Translations under genes and position numbers: made by a program | Assembly: GCA_011799875.1 (NCBI GenBank) | Contig: CM022301.1 | Span: forward strand, 210,821,888-210,885,887 | Direction of reading: 5' to 3' | DNA length: 64,000 nt | DNA from: Thinopyrum elongatum | Taxonomy: Eukaryota; Streptophyta; Magnoliopsida; Poales; Poaceae | Shown: piece after piece, positions 21,698-32,413 of the stretch | How the letters are laid out: each line of letters begins with the position of its first letter | How positions within the stretch are numbered: the first letter of the stretch is position 1 | The notes under the pieces: generated by a model | Databases searched by the model: none | What the model was told of the DNA's origin: nothing | Seen by the model: the letters and a program-made list of their open reading frames with translations, nothing else

Positions 21698-24600
21698 ATG
21701 GAGAACAATCCTTTGAGGGGTTTGTTCGGGGTATCTTCACCTCGACCGGAACCACAATTAGTTACCCCTCAACGTACTGCACCTACTGAAAATATTGGTT
21801 ATGAAATTCCTTCGGGTATGATAGAACAACTGCTAGCTAATCCTTATGCAGGAGATGGAACCGAACATCCTGATATGCACTTGATATATGTGGATGAAAT
21901 TTGTGGATTACTTAAGCTTGCAGGTTTACCCAGAGATGAAGCTAAGAAGAAGGTTTTCCCTTTATCTTTGAAGGGAAAAGCATTGGCATGGTATAGGCTA
22001 TGCGATGATATTGGATCTTGGAATTTGAATCGATTGAAATTGGAATTTCACCAAAAAAATTATCCTATGCATCTAGTTCATCGTGATCCGAATTATATAT
22101 ATAATTTTTGGCCTCGTGAAGGAGAAAGTATCGCTCTAGCTTGGGGGAGGCTTAAGTCAATGTTATATTCATGCCCCAATCATGAGCTCTCAAGAGAAAT
22201 TATTATTCAGAATTTTTATGCCCGGCTTTCTCATGATGATCGATCCATGCTTGACACTTCTTGTACTGGTTCCTTTATGAAGAAGACTATTGACTTCCGG
22301 TGGGATCTTTTAGAAAGAATTAAATGCAACTCTGAAGATTGGGAACTCGACGAAGGTAAAGAGTCAGGTATTAAGCTCAAGTATGATTGTGTTAAATCTT
22401 TTATGAATACCGATGCTTTTCAAAAGTTTAGCACTAAATATGGACTTGACTCTGAGATAGTAGCCTCCTTTTGTGAATCATTTGCTACTCATGTTGACCT
22501 CCCTAAGGAGAAGTGGTTTAAATATCACCCACCTATCAAAGAAGAAATTAAAGAACCAGTAATAGCTAAAGATGAAACTATTATTTACAATGTTGATCCA
22601 GTTGTGCCTACTGCTTATATTGAAAAACCACCTTTCCCTGTTAGGATAAAGGAACATGCTAAAGTCTCAACTGTGGTCAACAAAAGTTATATTAGAACTT
22701 CCAAACCTGCTGAACAAATCAAAGTAGAAACTAGTGTTGCTATGGTTAAAGATCTCTTGGTTGAAAATATAGATGGGCATGTTATTTACTTCTGTGATGA
22801 AGCTGCTAGAATTGCCAATCCCGATGAAAAAGATAAACATAGACCCGTTGTTGGCATGCATGTTGTCTCAGTTAGAATAGGAGATCACTGTTATCATGGT
22901 TTATGCGACATAGGTGCTAGCGTGAGTGCCATTCCTTTTACCTTATATCAAGAAATTATGAATGATATAGCACCCGCTGAAATAGAAGACATAGATGTTA
23001 CTATTAAACTTGCTAATAGGGACACCATCACACCACTTGGGATTGTTAGAGATGTTGAAGTCTTGTGTGGGAAAATAAAATACCCTATTGATTTTCTTGT
23101 TCTTGGTTCCCCACAAGATGACTTTTGTCCCATTATCTTTGGTAGACCTTTCTTGAACACCGTTAATGCTAAAATAGATTGCGAGAAGCAAACTGTCGGT
23201 GTTAGTTTTGGTGATGAATCTCATGAGTTTAATTTTTCCAAGTTCAGTAGAAAACATCATAATAAAGAGTTGTCTAGTAAGGATGAAATAATTGGTCTTG
23301 CTTCTATTGCTGTGCCTCCTACCGATCCACTAGAACAATATTTGCTAGACCATGAAAATGATATGCATTTGCATGAAAGAAATGAAATAGATAAGATTTT
23401 CTTTGAACAACGTCCTCTGCTGAAACACAATTTGCCTATTAAAACTCTAGGAGGTCCTCCTCCACCTAAAGGTGATCCTGTGTTTGAATTAAAACAATTG
23501 CCAGACACTTTGAAATATGCTTATCTTGATGAGAAAAAGATCTATCCTGTTATTATTAGTGCTAGCCTTTCAGAACATGAAGAAGAAAGATTATTGAAGG
23601 TTTTGAAGAAGCACCGAGCTGCCATTGGATATACTCTTGATGATTTAAAGGGCATTAGTCCCACTCTCTGTCAGCATAAAATTAATATGGAGCCTGATGC
23701 TAAACTCGTTGTTGATCACCAACGACGTTTAAATCCTAAAATGAAAGAAGTGGTAAGAAGGGAAATACTGAAGCTTCTGGAAGCAGGTATAATCTATCCC
23801 ATAGCTGATAGTAGATGGGTAAGTCCCATTCATTGTGTACCTAAAAAGGGAGGTAATACCGTTGTTCCTAATGATAAGAATGAACTTATTCCACAAATAA
23901 TTGTCACCGGCTACAGAATGGTAATTGATTTTAGAAAACTAAATAAAGCTACTAGAAAAGATCATTACCCTCTGCCTTTTATTAATTAAATGTTAGAAAG
24001 ACTATCAAAGCACACACATTTTTGCTTTCTTGATGGATATTCCGGTTTTTCTCAAATACCTGTCTCACAACCTGATCAAGAGAAAACCACCTTTACTTGC
24101 CCTTTTGGAACTTATGCTTATAGACGTATGCCTTTTGGTTTATGCAATGCACCTACTACCTTTCAAAGATGTATGACTGCTATATTCTCTGACTTTTGTG
24201 AAAAGATTGTTGAGGTTTTCATGGATGATTTTTCCGTTTACGGAACTTCTTTTGATGATTGCTTGAGCAACCTTGATCGAGTTTTGTAGAGATGTGAGCA
24301 AACTAATCTCATCTTGAATTGGGAGAAGTGCCACTTTATGGTTAATGAAGGTATTGTCTTGGGACATAAAATTTCTGAACGAGGTACTGAGGTGGATAAA
24401 GCTAAAGTTGATGCAATTGAGAAAATGCCATGCCCTAAAGATATCAAAGGTATTCGTAGTTTCCTCGGTCATGCTGGTTTCTATAGGAGGTTTATTAAAG
24501 ACTTCTCTAAAATTTCTAGGCCTCTTACAAATCTTTTACAAAAGGATGTTCCATTTGTTTTTTATGATGATTGTGTAGAAGCCTTTGAAACACTTAAGAA

Positions 24601-26410
24601 AGCCTTGATTTCTGCACCTATTGTTCAACCACCTGATTGGAACTTGCCTTTTGAAATTATGTGTGATGCTAGTGATTATGCTGTTGGTGCTGTGCTAGGA
24701 CAAAGAGTCGATAAGAAATTAAATCTTAGTCATTATGCTAGTAAAACTCTGGACAGTGCTCAACGAAATTATGCTACTACTGAAAAAGAATTTTTAGCAG
24801 TTGTGTTTGCTTGTGATAAATTTAGATCTTACATTATTGATTCTAAAGTGACCGTTCATACCGATCATGCTGCTATAAAATATCTTATGGAAAAGAAGGA
24901 TGCTAAACCTAGACTCATTAGGTGGGTTCTTTTGCTACAAGAATTTGATTTACATATCACTGATAGAAAGGGAGCTGAGAACCCCGTGGCTGATAACTTG
25001 TCTAGGTTAGAAAATATTGTTGATGACCCACAACCAATTAATGATAGTTTTCCTGATGAACAATTAGCTGCAACAAATGTTTCTCATAACACCCCTTGGT
25101 ATGCTGACTATGCCAATTATATTGTTGCTAAATATATACCACCTAGCTTCGCATACAAACAAAAGAAAAAATTCTTCTACGATTTAAGACATTACTTTTG
25201 GGATGACCCACATCTTTATAAAGAAGGAGTAGATGGTATTATTAGACGTTGTGTACCTGAGCATGAATAGGGACAAATCCTACGGAAATGTCACTCTGAA
25301 GCTTATGGAGGACATCATGCGGGAGATAGAACTGCTCACAAGGTATTGCAATCTAGTTTTTATTGGCCTACTCTCTTCAAGGATGCCCGTAAGTTTGTTT
25401 TATCTTGTGAAGAATGTCAAAGAATTGTTAATATTGGTACGCGTCAGGAAATGCCTATGAATTATTCTCTTGCTGTTGAACCATTTGATGTTTGGGGATT
25501 TGATCACATGGGACCTTTTCCTTCCTCTAATGGGTATACACATATTTTGGTTGCTCTTGATTATGTTACTAAGTGGGTAGAAGCTATTCCAACTAGTAGT
25601 GCTGATCACAACACCTCTATTAAAATGCTTAAGGAAGTCATTTTCCCAAGGTTTGGAGTCCCTAGATATTTAATGACTGATGGTGGTTCACATTTTATTC
25701 ATGGTGCTTTCCGTAAAATGCTTGCTAAATATGATGTTAACCATAGAATTGCATCACCTTATCACCCTCAGTCTAGTGGTCAAGTTAAACTTAGCAATAG
25801 AGAAATAAAATTAATATTACAAAAAACTGTCAATAGGTCCCGAAAGAATTGGTCTAAGAAGTTAGATGATGCACTTTGGGCTTATAGAACAGCATATAAA
25901 AATCCTATGGGTATGTCTCCTTATAAAATGGTTTATGGAAAAGCTTGTCATTTACCTCTTGAGTTAGAACATAAAGCATATTGGGCAATTAAAGAACTCA
26001 ACTATGATTTCAAACTTGCCGGTGAAAAGAGGTTATTTGATATTAGCTCACTAGATGAATGGAGAACCCAAGCCTATGAAAATGCCAAGTTATTTAAAGA
26101 AAAAGTTAAATGATGGCATGACAAAAGAATCCAAAAGCGTGAGTTCAAAGTTGGAGAATATGTTCTTTTGTGCAACTCTCGTTTCTGATTCTTTGCAGGA
26201 AAACTCCTCTCCAAATGGGAAGGACCTTATATTATCGAGGAGGTTTATCGATTCGGACCATATGCCGAAGGTACTAACCTGAAGGTTGTTAATGGGCAAC
26301 GAATAAAACATTATATCTTAGGTACGCCCATTAATGTTGAAAGCAATATTATCCAAACTATGACACCGGAAGAACACATAAAGGAAACCTTCCGGAACAC
26401 TCCAGAATAA
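21698..26410 (+). pseudogene. gag-pol of RLG-D, five in-frame stops
   Basis: One frame of 1571 codons runs from ATG 21698 (MENNPLRGLFG) to TAA 26408-26410, broken by stops at 23987, 24287, 25268, 26111 and 26186 and by no frameshift. Gag (about residues 1-330) has GMIEQLLANPYAGD and KGKALAWYRL. The aspartic protease has CDIGASVSAIPF. Reverse transcriptase has RMVIDFRKLNKA, FTCPFGTYAYRRMPFGLCNA and the catalytic FMDDF. RNase H has [14 protein letters not shown] and [12 protein letters not shown]. Integrase has CEECQR, a WGFDHMGPF segment, MTDGGSHF and HPQSSGQVKLSNREI (D,D,E). The C-terminal domain GKLLSKWEGPYIIEEV follows. The start 21698 is chosen as the first ATG; translation could not pass the stops. 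Confidence 0.9.
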
Positions 26411-26613
26411 CTGAAAAAGAGGAGGTACGTGATACGGTAAGTAAACAGACTCCGAAAAATCCGCAAAAATATTTTTTGTCAGTTTTGGAATATAACAAAA
26501 ATTAGGAAAATAAGAAACAACCAGGAAGGCACCCCTAGTGGGCCGTGCCCACCTTGGGTACCTTCCGGACTCCGTTTCTCTTCCGTTTGCTTCTTTCCCA
26601 AGATAAAAAATCT

Positions 26614-26620
26614 TTATATA
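26614..26620 (+). promoter_or_regulatory. Possible internal TATA box before the 3' ORF of RLG-D
   Basis: TTTATATACCCCCC lies about 85 bases before the ATG of the 3' ORF and is followed by a pyrimidine-rich leader. It would allow this ORF to be expressed apart from gag-pol. This is inferred from position and sequence only. Confidence 0.35.
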
Positions 26621-26703
26621 CCCCCCAAACCTATTAACCACCGTATCGCGGAGAAATCTTCTGTTTTCTTTTCCTTGCTGTTTTCTGACAGATCCAATCC
26701 ACC

Positions 26704-27228
26704 ATGGCCGCTTCAAGCTCCTCCAAGGACAAGTTCTTCGAGAACGTCATCAACCCATATTTGCGGGAGGTGATGCAGCACCCTCAGGCTATCCAGATGC
26801 ATGAGGGGGTGCTGCATATCCGCGATGTGCAAGGCCCCAAGGGGACGGGATCCGTGGAGGCTAGGCTTGAAGCTATGGAGCAGGATGTCTTCCGGTGCAA
26901 GGGGATGGTAGAACGTGGACTCAATGCCAATCACCTCATGATCGCGGACTACACCCGTGATCTCAAGGTGGATGGCAAGTCCATGAATGACATCATCTTC
27001 ACCTTGAACGAGCAAATCTACTTCCTCCAAAGCCAGATTTATGATCTCCAAAACCAAGTCTTTGAATATGAGGCGAGGTTTAAAGGTATGAGTTTGGCTG
27101 CCAGTTGCAGGACCCGTGAGACTCACTCCTCCTCTTATGATGGTGAGCCCTTGCCATGGAAACCTAAGGATAAGATTGCCACTACTTCATCACCACCACC
27201 TCCTTCTTCATCACCAAAGGAAAATTGA
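26704..27228 (+). CDS. 3' ORF of RLG-D in the env position (coiled-coil protein)
   Basis: An intact 174-residue frame starts at ATG 26704 (MAASSSSKDKFFENVINPYL), 293 bases after pol ends. It has a likely coiled coil at residues 50-125 (VEARLEAMEQDVFR, LNEQIYFLQSQIYDLQNQV) and a hydrophilic tail with a proline/serine run. I see no signal peptide, no membrane segment and no envelope features, so calling it env-like reflects position only. ATG context (CCACCATGG) is good for translation. It is intact while the neighbouring gag-pol carries five stops. Function is unknown; Athila-group elements of wheat commonly have a product of this kind here. Confidence 0.65.
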   Translation: MAASSSSKDKFFENVINPYLREVMQHPQAIQMHEGVLHIRDVQGPKGTGSVEARLEAMEQDVFRCKGMVERGLNANHLMIADYTRDLKVDGKSMNDIIFTLNEQIYFLQSQIYDLQNQVFEYEARFKGMSLAASCRTRETHSSSYDGEPLPWKPKDKIATTSSPPPPSSSPKEN

Positions 27229-28780
27229 GTATCGGGTATGGGCACTCCCCTTGGCTTGTGCCAAGCTTGGGGGAGGTGCCCTGGTATCGTATCACCTCCA
27301 CTATCTTTTGCCTTTACTTATCTTAGTTCGATCCATAGTTATCTTTTGCTTTAGATGAATAAAAGTTTAGTTTGATCCTTTCTTTTCGAGTGTTTGCTTA
27401 GTGATCTATCTTTGTAATTGTGTGCAAGAGATATATAATAAAGTTTAGTTTGAGTTTTGTTTTCTTTACTTTCATGTTCAATAAAAAGAAAGGAAATAAA
27501 TGAAAAAGATCATATGCTAATTTTATGGTAAGTAATGACATCACATAAGAAAGAGTAAGTAGAAAATTTTATTAGAGATTGACAAACATAGCATTGGTCA
27601 ATGATGCAATTCATGAAATAATTAATAAGGGAAGAGAAGATTCACATGCAAATACACTATCCTGGACATCTTTTGTGATTGTGAGCCCCCATCAAAGTAT
27701 TATATGTCAAAATTGTTCACGTTGGACAAGGAAGACAATGTAATGATTTTTATTTGTTCATATTCACATAGAAGTTATATTGTCATAGATCCTTTAACAT
27801 GTGGTGCTTGCCCCCATCTTTGCTAGCCAAAAATTCTGCACTAAGTAGAGATACTACTTGTGCATCCAAAAACCTTTAAACCTAGATCTTATTTTGAGAG
27901 TCCACCATACCTACCTATGGATTGAGTAAGATCCTTCAAGTAAGTTGTCATCGGTGCAAATAGGGCAATAAAAATTGTTTATAAAAGTGTTGGATCATTT
28001 AGTGTAAGAGAAAATTGAGCGTTGTACGAACTTGTGATGGCAAAGAATAAAAGCGACAGACTGCATAATAAAGGTTGCTATCACAAGGGGCAATATAACG
28101 TGATGTTCTTTTGCACTAAAAGATTGAGCATACAAATAAATAAGCGCATCGCAACCTCTGCTTCCCTCTGCGAAGAGCCTACCTTTTACTTTTATGTATT
28201 TACTTTTATGCAAGAGTCAAAGTTCTTCTCTCTATTCCTTTTTATTTTCTCTTTTGGCAAGCATCATGTGGTGAGGAAAGATCTAGGCACATATATCCAG
28301 TTGGATATGAGTAGCATGAGTTATTATTGTTGACATCACCCTCGAGGTGAGTATGTTGGGAGGCGAAACTTTAAGCCCCTATCTTTCTATGTGTCCGGTT
28401 GAAACGTTTTGCTCATGTGTATGCGGTGAGTGTTAGCAATCATAGAATACTATATGATGGTTGAGTATGTGGACTTGCCAAAAAGGCTCCGATACGTGAC
28501 CCTTCCTGAAAAGATGATGAATTGTAGTTGCAAAGTTGACTGAGAACAAAGTTTGTTGGTTTTCAATAGAGTTTATGCTTTATACTTCGATGTTGTGATG
28601 AATTGTTACTTGTTCATGAGAAGTTATATGATAAAAGTTCTATGTTAAAGTTTGTTGCTGTTATAATAATATACATGATGCTTCTATGTCTGTATTTTGT
28701 TTTTATCGACACATCTCTCTCTAAGCATGTGGACATGTTTTTCGATTTCGGTTTTCGCTTGAGGACAAGCGAGGTCTAAG
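27229..28780 (+). other. RLG-D 3' non-coding region
   Basis: About 1.55 kb of AT-rich sequence with no supportable gene. Soon after the ORF stop is CCAAGCTTGGGGGAGG (27262-27277), nearly the same as the true polypurine tract at 28775. A cluster near 28741-28790 (GAGGACAAGCGAGGTCTAAG) leads into the 3' LTR. Confidence 0.6.
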
Positions 28781-28791
28781 CTTGGGGGAGT
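28777..28791 (+). other. RLG-D polypurine tract
   Basis: CTAAGCTTGGGGGAG lies directly before the 3' LTR, the expected plus-strand priming site. Confidence 0.7.
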
Positions 28792-29448
28792 TGATACGTC
28801 CATTTTGCATCATGTTTTCGTACTGTTATTTATGATGTTTTTATGCATAATAATGCTTTTCGGAGTAATTCTAACGCCTTTTCTCTCATAATATGCAAGG
28901 TTCACACAAAGAGGGAGTAATCCGGCAGCTGGAAATCTGGACCTGAAAATGCTACGTCAGGCTACCTATGCTGCACAACTCCAAATGAGTTGAAACTTCA
29001 CGAGTAATTTTTATGGAATAAATAAGAATTATTGGAGCAAATAACTACCAGAGGGGGCCCACCAGGTGGGCACAACCCACCTGGGCGCGCCCTGGTGGGT
29101 TGTGCCCTCCTCGGCCCACCTCCGGTGCCCCTCTTCTGGTATATAAGTCATTTTGACCTAGAAAAAATGGGGAGAGGACTTTCAGGACGAAGCGCCGCCG
29201 TCTCGAGGTGGAACTTGGGCAGGAGCACTTTGCCTCAAAAGGATTGGCATGTCTTTTGCCTCAAAAGGATTGGGCTACCTTGCTGCACTTTTATTACCAT
29301 TACCGTTACTTGCTCGTTACAAATTATCTTGCTACCAAACTACCCGTTACTTATAATTTCAGTGCTTGCAGACATTACCTTGCTGAAAACCGCTTGTTAT
29401 TTCCTTCTGCTCCTCGTTGGGTTCGACACTCTTACTTGTGGGTCATCA
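28792..29448 (+). mobile_element. RLG-D 3' LTR, internally deleted
   Basis: 657 bases with the same ends as the 5' LTR. The part matching about 20528-21360 is missing, and the junction shows a short repeated segment (TTTGCCTCAAAAGGATTGG twice, 29230-29268), a sign of slippage or illegitimate recombination at the deletion. Confidence 0.85.
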
Positions 29449-29474
29449 GACCCCTCGGTGACCCTCGACCCCTC

Positions 29475-29848
29475 GGCGATGAGGATTAAAAGCCAAGTTT
29501 TGAAACTTCAAACAACCAAACTGACAAAAAATCAGGGCGTAGAAAGAGAAACGAAAGACGAAATAGTACATAGTGAGAGGTTGTGCAACTAGGATGATTT
29601 TTCTGTACCAGCTTTTTTAATGAATTGGAGATGATGATGGCCAAGAAGTCGAAAGACACCAATGGCTTTTGAGTTCTTCACCATCATCCTCTCAAATTCG
29701 TTAAAAAAGCTGTTACAGAATATCATCCTAGTTGCACAACCTCTCACTACATATTGTTTCGTCTTTGGTTTCTCTTTCTACGCTTTGATTTTTTGTCATG
29801 AGTCAGTTTGGGTGTTTCAAGTTTCAACACTTGGCTTTTAATCCTCGG
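29475..29848. repeat. Long fold-back inverted repeat, arms about 165-170 bases
   Basis: The left arm starts GGATTAAAAGCCAAG (about 29484) and continues through GTGAGAGGTTGTGCAACTAG to near 29640. The right arm (about 29680-29848) is its reverse complement, with CTAGTTGCACAACCTCTCAC and ending CTTGGCTTTTAATCC. The loop is about 40 bases. A transcript could form a long, nearly perfect hairpin. It may be a nested fold-back element or a palindrome of CACTA-1 itself. Confidence 0.7.
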
Positions 29849-29924
29849 TGACCATCGACCCTCAACCCCTGACCCCTCGGCAACCCTCGACCCCTCGGCA
29901 ATCCTCGACCCTCGACCCCTCGGC

Positions 29925-30470
29925 GGTCCTATAGAACAACTTCACTGTGAGCATGGTGTGGCTGTTGTCGTAGCTTAAGATACGACCATCAACACCTTCG
30001 CGAACGGATGGAAGCAGTTCACCCACGCTCATGACATTCAGCTCGGGGGCGTCCTCATCTTAAGCTACGACACCAGTCGGTCAGCACTCGGACTGGAAGA
30101 TCCTCGCCCCTCGACCCCTCGCTCCTCGACCACTCGACCCCTCGGCGACCATCGACCCCTCGGAGACCCTCGACCCCTGACCCCTCGGCGACCCTCGACC
30201 CCTGACACCTTGTCAATCCTCGACCCTCAACCCTCGACCCCTCGGCGGTCCTGTCGAACACCTTCACTGTGAGCATGGTGCGGCTATTGTCGTAGCTTAA
30301 GATGTAGACATGCCCGAGCTGAAGGTCATCAGAGCGGGCGAACTGCTTCCATCCGTTCTTCGCGCACGGATGGAAACAGTTCACCCACTCTCATGACCTT
30401 CAGCTCGGGGACGTCCTCATCTTAAGCTACGACACTAGTCAGTCAGCACTCGGACCGGAAGATCCTCAAC
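29925..30470. pseudogene. Duplicated head-to-head B3-like domain fragments in CACTA-1
   Basis: On the minus strand, 30384 to about 30255 encodes NGWKQFARSDDLQLGHVYIL and then MLTVKVFDRT, compatible with the C-terminal half of a plant B3 domain (GW..F...L..G...F...L.V..F). On the plus strand, 30368-30440 encodes GWKQFTHSHDLQLGDVLILS, so two copies face each other with a loop of about 10 bases. A second such block at about 29938-30100 has a shortened minus copy (TCGTAGCTTAAG) and a plus copy with GWKQFTHAHDIQLG. All are fragments of 40-50 residues. They probably came from one captured or resident B3-like gene, later duplicated and inverted. Confidence 0.5.
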
Positions 30471-30660
30471 CATCGACCCCTAGACCCTCGACCCCTTGCC
30501 CCTCGATCCTCGACCCTCTTCCCCGACCCTCGACCCCTTGGCGACCGGGCGATCCTCGACCCGGTTCCGTCGGCGCCGACGCACCCCTAACCTCGACCCG
30601 GTTCCATCGGCGCCGACGCACCCCTAACCTCGACCCGGTTCCATCGGTGCCGACGCACCC

Positions 30661-30699
30661 CTAACCTCCTCTTCTTCTTCTTCCACCTCTTCTTCTTCT

Positions 30700-30733
<34 letters not shown>

Positions 30734-31740
30734 TTTCTCATGCTCCCTCCTCCTCCTCCTCCTTCTCCTCTTCTTCTTCTTCCTTCTTTCTCCTCTTCTT
30801 TCTTCTTCTTTTCTTCTTCTTTCTTCTTCTCCCTTCTTCGTTCTTCTTCTGTCTTCCTCTGTTCCTGCTTCTCCTGAGTAATCCTCTGTCTTCTTCTTCT
30901 TTCTTTCTCCTCTGTCTGGGTTCTTTCTCCGTCTTCTTGCTGATCTCCTCTTCTGTTGGCTCGTTCTCTTCTCTTCAGTTTCTTCTTTCTTTCTTTCTTC
31001 TTTTCGTTTCCCTCTTCCTTTCTTTCTTCTTCTCTCTGTCGTGCCTTCTTTTTCTTCTTCTTCCGTTGGATTCGAATGGAATTTTCTTTGTCTTGGGTTC
31101 CAGTCTTTCTTCTTTCTTCTGTCTGCGCGGTCACTCCTGTTAGTCCCCCTCCCTCCTCTTCTCGTTCTTCTTCTTCCTCCTCTCTGTGACGGTTTCCTCC
31201 TCGTCGTTCGTTCTTTGCTGTTCTCTCTTACTTCGTAGTGGTTGCTGGTTCGTTCTTCTTCGCTCGTTTCCTCCTCCTCTCTTCTTCTTTCTTCTTCTTC
31301 TTCTTCTCTGTCCTTCCTTCTTTCCTTCTTCTTCTTCTTCTTCTTCTTTGCTTTTTTAAAACTAAACTAAAACTAAAATAAACTAAACTAAAATAAACTA
31401 AACTAAAATAAACTAAACTAATCCTAAAACTAAACTAAACTAAATCATAAAAAACTAAACTTCTCCTCCTCCCTATTTTTTTTTCATCTCTTCTTCCTCT
31501 TTTCTTCTTTCTTCTTCTCTTCTTTTTTTTCCTTCTCTCTTCTTCTTCTTCTTCTTCTTCTCTTTCTTCTCTCCTTCTCCTCCTCCTCCTCCTCTTCCTC
31601 CCTCCCCTCCTCCTACTCTTACTCTTCTTCTCTTCTTCTTCTAAAACTAAAACAAAAACTAAACTAACTAAACTAAACTAACTAAAACAAAAACTAAACT
31701 AAACTAAACATAAACCTAAAAGTAAAATAAAAAAACAGAA
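30661..31740. repeat. (CTT)n microsatellite block with AAACTA repeats
   Basis: Long (CTT)n and CTC runs fill 30668-31340 and 31480-31640. ACTAAACTAAAATAA-type repeats fill 31350-31460 and 31640-31735. The long Lys/Glu/Arg-rich or Ser/Phe-rich frames here are translations of these repeats and are not genes. Confidence 0.75.
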
Positions 31741-32127
31741 AAAGGGTGAGGAGCTCACCGCAGGGGAGGGGGCGGCCGGTGGAGGAGGGGGTGGCCTGGT
31801 GGAGTAGCTCCACCGCAGGGGAGGGGGGCGGCGACACGGCCTGCCGGGGCGGCGGGACGGCCACCGCAGGGGAGGGGGTGGGGCGGCCGCGGGAGGAGGG
31901 GGCGGCCCGGTGGAGTAGCTCCGCCGCAGGGGGCGGCGCCGCGGCCTGCCGGGGCGGCGGGGGGCCAGGGGTGGCGGGGCGACGTGGACGGGGCTGCGGG
32001 GGCGCGGTGGGGGTTGGGGGCACGATGGCCGGCAGCGGTTGCGGTCGGGTGCGCGCGGGGGTCGGGTCGGGGAGGGAGAGAGAGAAGAGAGAGATGAGGG
32101 GGTGGGACGGCCGTTACATACTCAATT
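31741..32127. other. GC-rich low-complexity tract near the CACTA-1 right end
   Basis: A (GGCGG/GGGGG)-rich stretch contains a unit with GGTGGAGTAGCTCC(A/G)CCGCAGGGG repeated three or four times (31750-31940). Several proline-, glycine- or arginine-rich frames are open, none favoured. It may contain the 5' leader of the minus-strand CACTA gene, given its place just inside the terminus. Confidence 0.4.
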
Positions 32128-32413
32128 CTTTGCCGTCTGCTGGCGGACGGCAAAGAGGTGGGGCTGGTGGGCCGTTAGGGTTTGGGCCTCCACTAGACTC
32201 CACCCACCTCTTTGCCGTCTGCTAGCGGACGGCAAAGATTCTTTGCCGTCTGCCAGCAGACGGCAAATAATTGGCTGATGGCAAATAGGATCTTTGCCAT
32301 CAGCCTGTTCTTTGCCGTCCGTTTTCTAGAAGCAGACGGCAAAGGCCTTCTTTGTCGTCCGCTAGCAGATGGCAAAGAGCTGACTGATGGCAAATTCTCC
32401 ATTTCCAGTAGTG
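32128..32413. repeat. CACTA-1 right subterminal and terminal repeats
   Basis: CTTTGCCGTCTGC, GCGGACGGCAAAG and degenerate forms recur, mirroring the left end. The terminus at 32413 is CCAGTAGTG. Confidence 0.8.

Larger units (their letters stand above)
20075..29448 (+). mobile_element. RLG-D, Athila-like Ty3/gypsy element nested in CACTA-1
   Basis: The LTRs start TGATACGTCCATTTTGCATC and end GGGTCATCA, with a perfect TSD GACCC at 20070-20074 and 29449-29453. In order it has an LTR, a tRNA-Asp-type primer site, gag-pol with five stops and no frameshift, an intact 3' ORF in the env position, a long non-coding stretch, a polypurine tract and an LTR. Gag-pol and the position of the extra ORF fit the Athila lineage; the exact family name is not assigned. 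It is 9374 bases long, short by the 860 or so bases missing from the right LTR. Confidence 0.92.
29449..30660. repeat. CTCGACCC minisatellite region of CACTA-1
   Basis: Short units of the type (G/C)ACCCTCGACCCCTCGGC recur throughout, mixed with two longer inverted-repeat blocks described separately. A 53-base unit containing CTCGACCCGGTTCCATCGGC repeats near 30555-30665. RLG-D inserted within the same array, since GACCC flanks both its ends. No intact gene is seen. Confidence 0.7.
15943..32413 (-). mobile_element. CACTA-1, inserted in the RLG-C antisense gene
   Basis: The left terminus is CACTACAGGAATCAGCTTCT and the right terminus, reversed, is CACTACTGGAAATGGAGAAT. Flanking triplets are AAG (15940-15942) and AGG (32414-32416), a 3-base TSD with one change. 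Both ends carry arrays of CTTTGCCGTC/GACGGCAAAG. The element holds one multi-exon Ptta/En-Spm gene on the minus strand, B3-like fragments and RLG-D. Without RLG-D it is about 7.1 kb. No TNP2-like DDE transposase is visible, so it may be non-autonomous. Confidence 0.85.

Noticed and set aside
30661..31134. 157-residue Lys/Glu/Arg-rich frame on the minus strand
   Set aside because: It is a translation of (CTT)n microsatellites; similar frames open on both strands, and there is no start context or domain.
31694..32225. Overlapping proline-rich and glycine-rich frames of 109-159 residues
   Set aside because: They lie in a GC-rich repeated tract where all frames lack stops by composition; none shows a domain.
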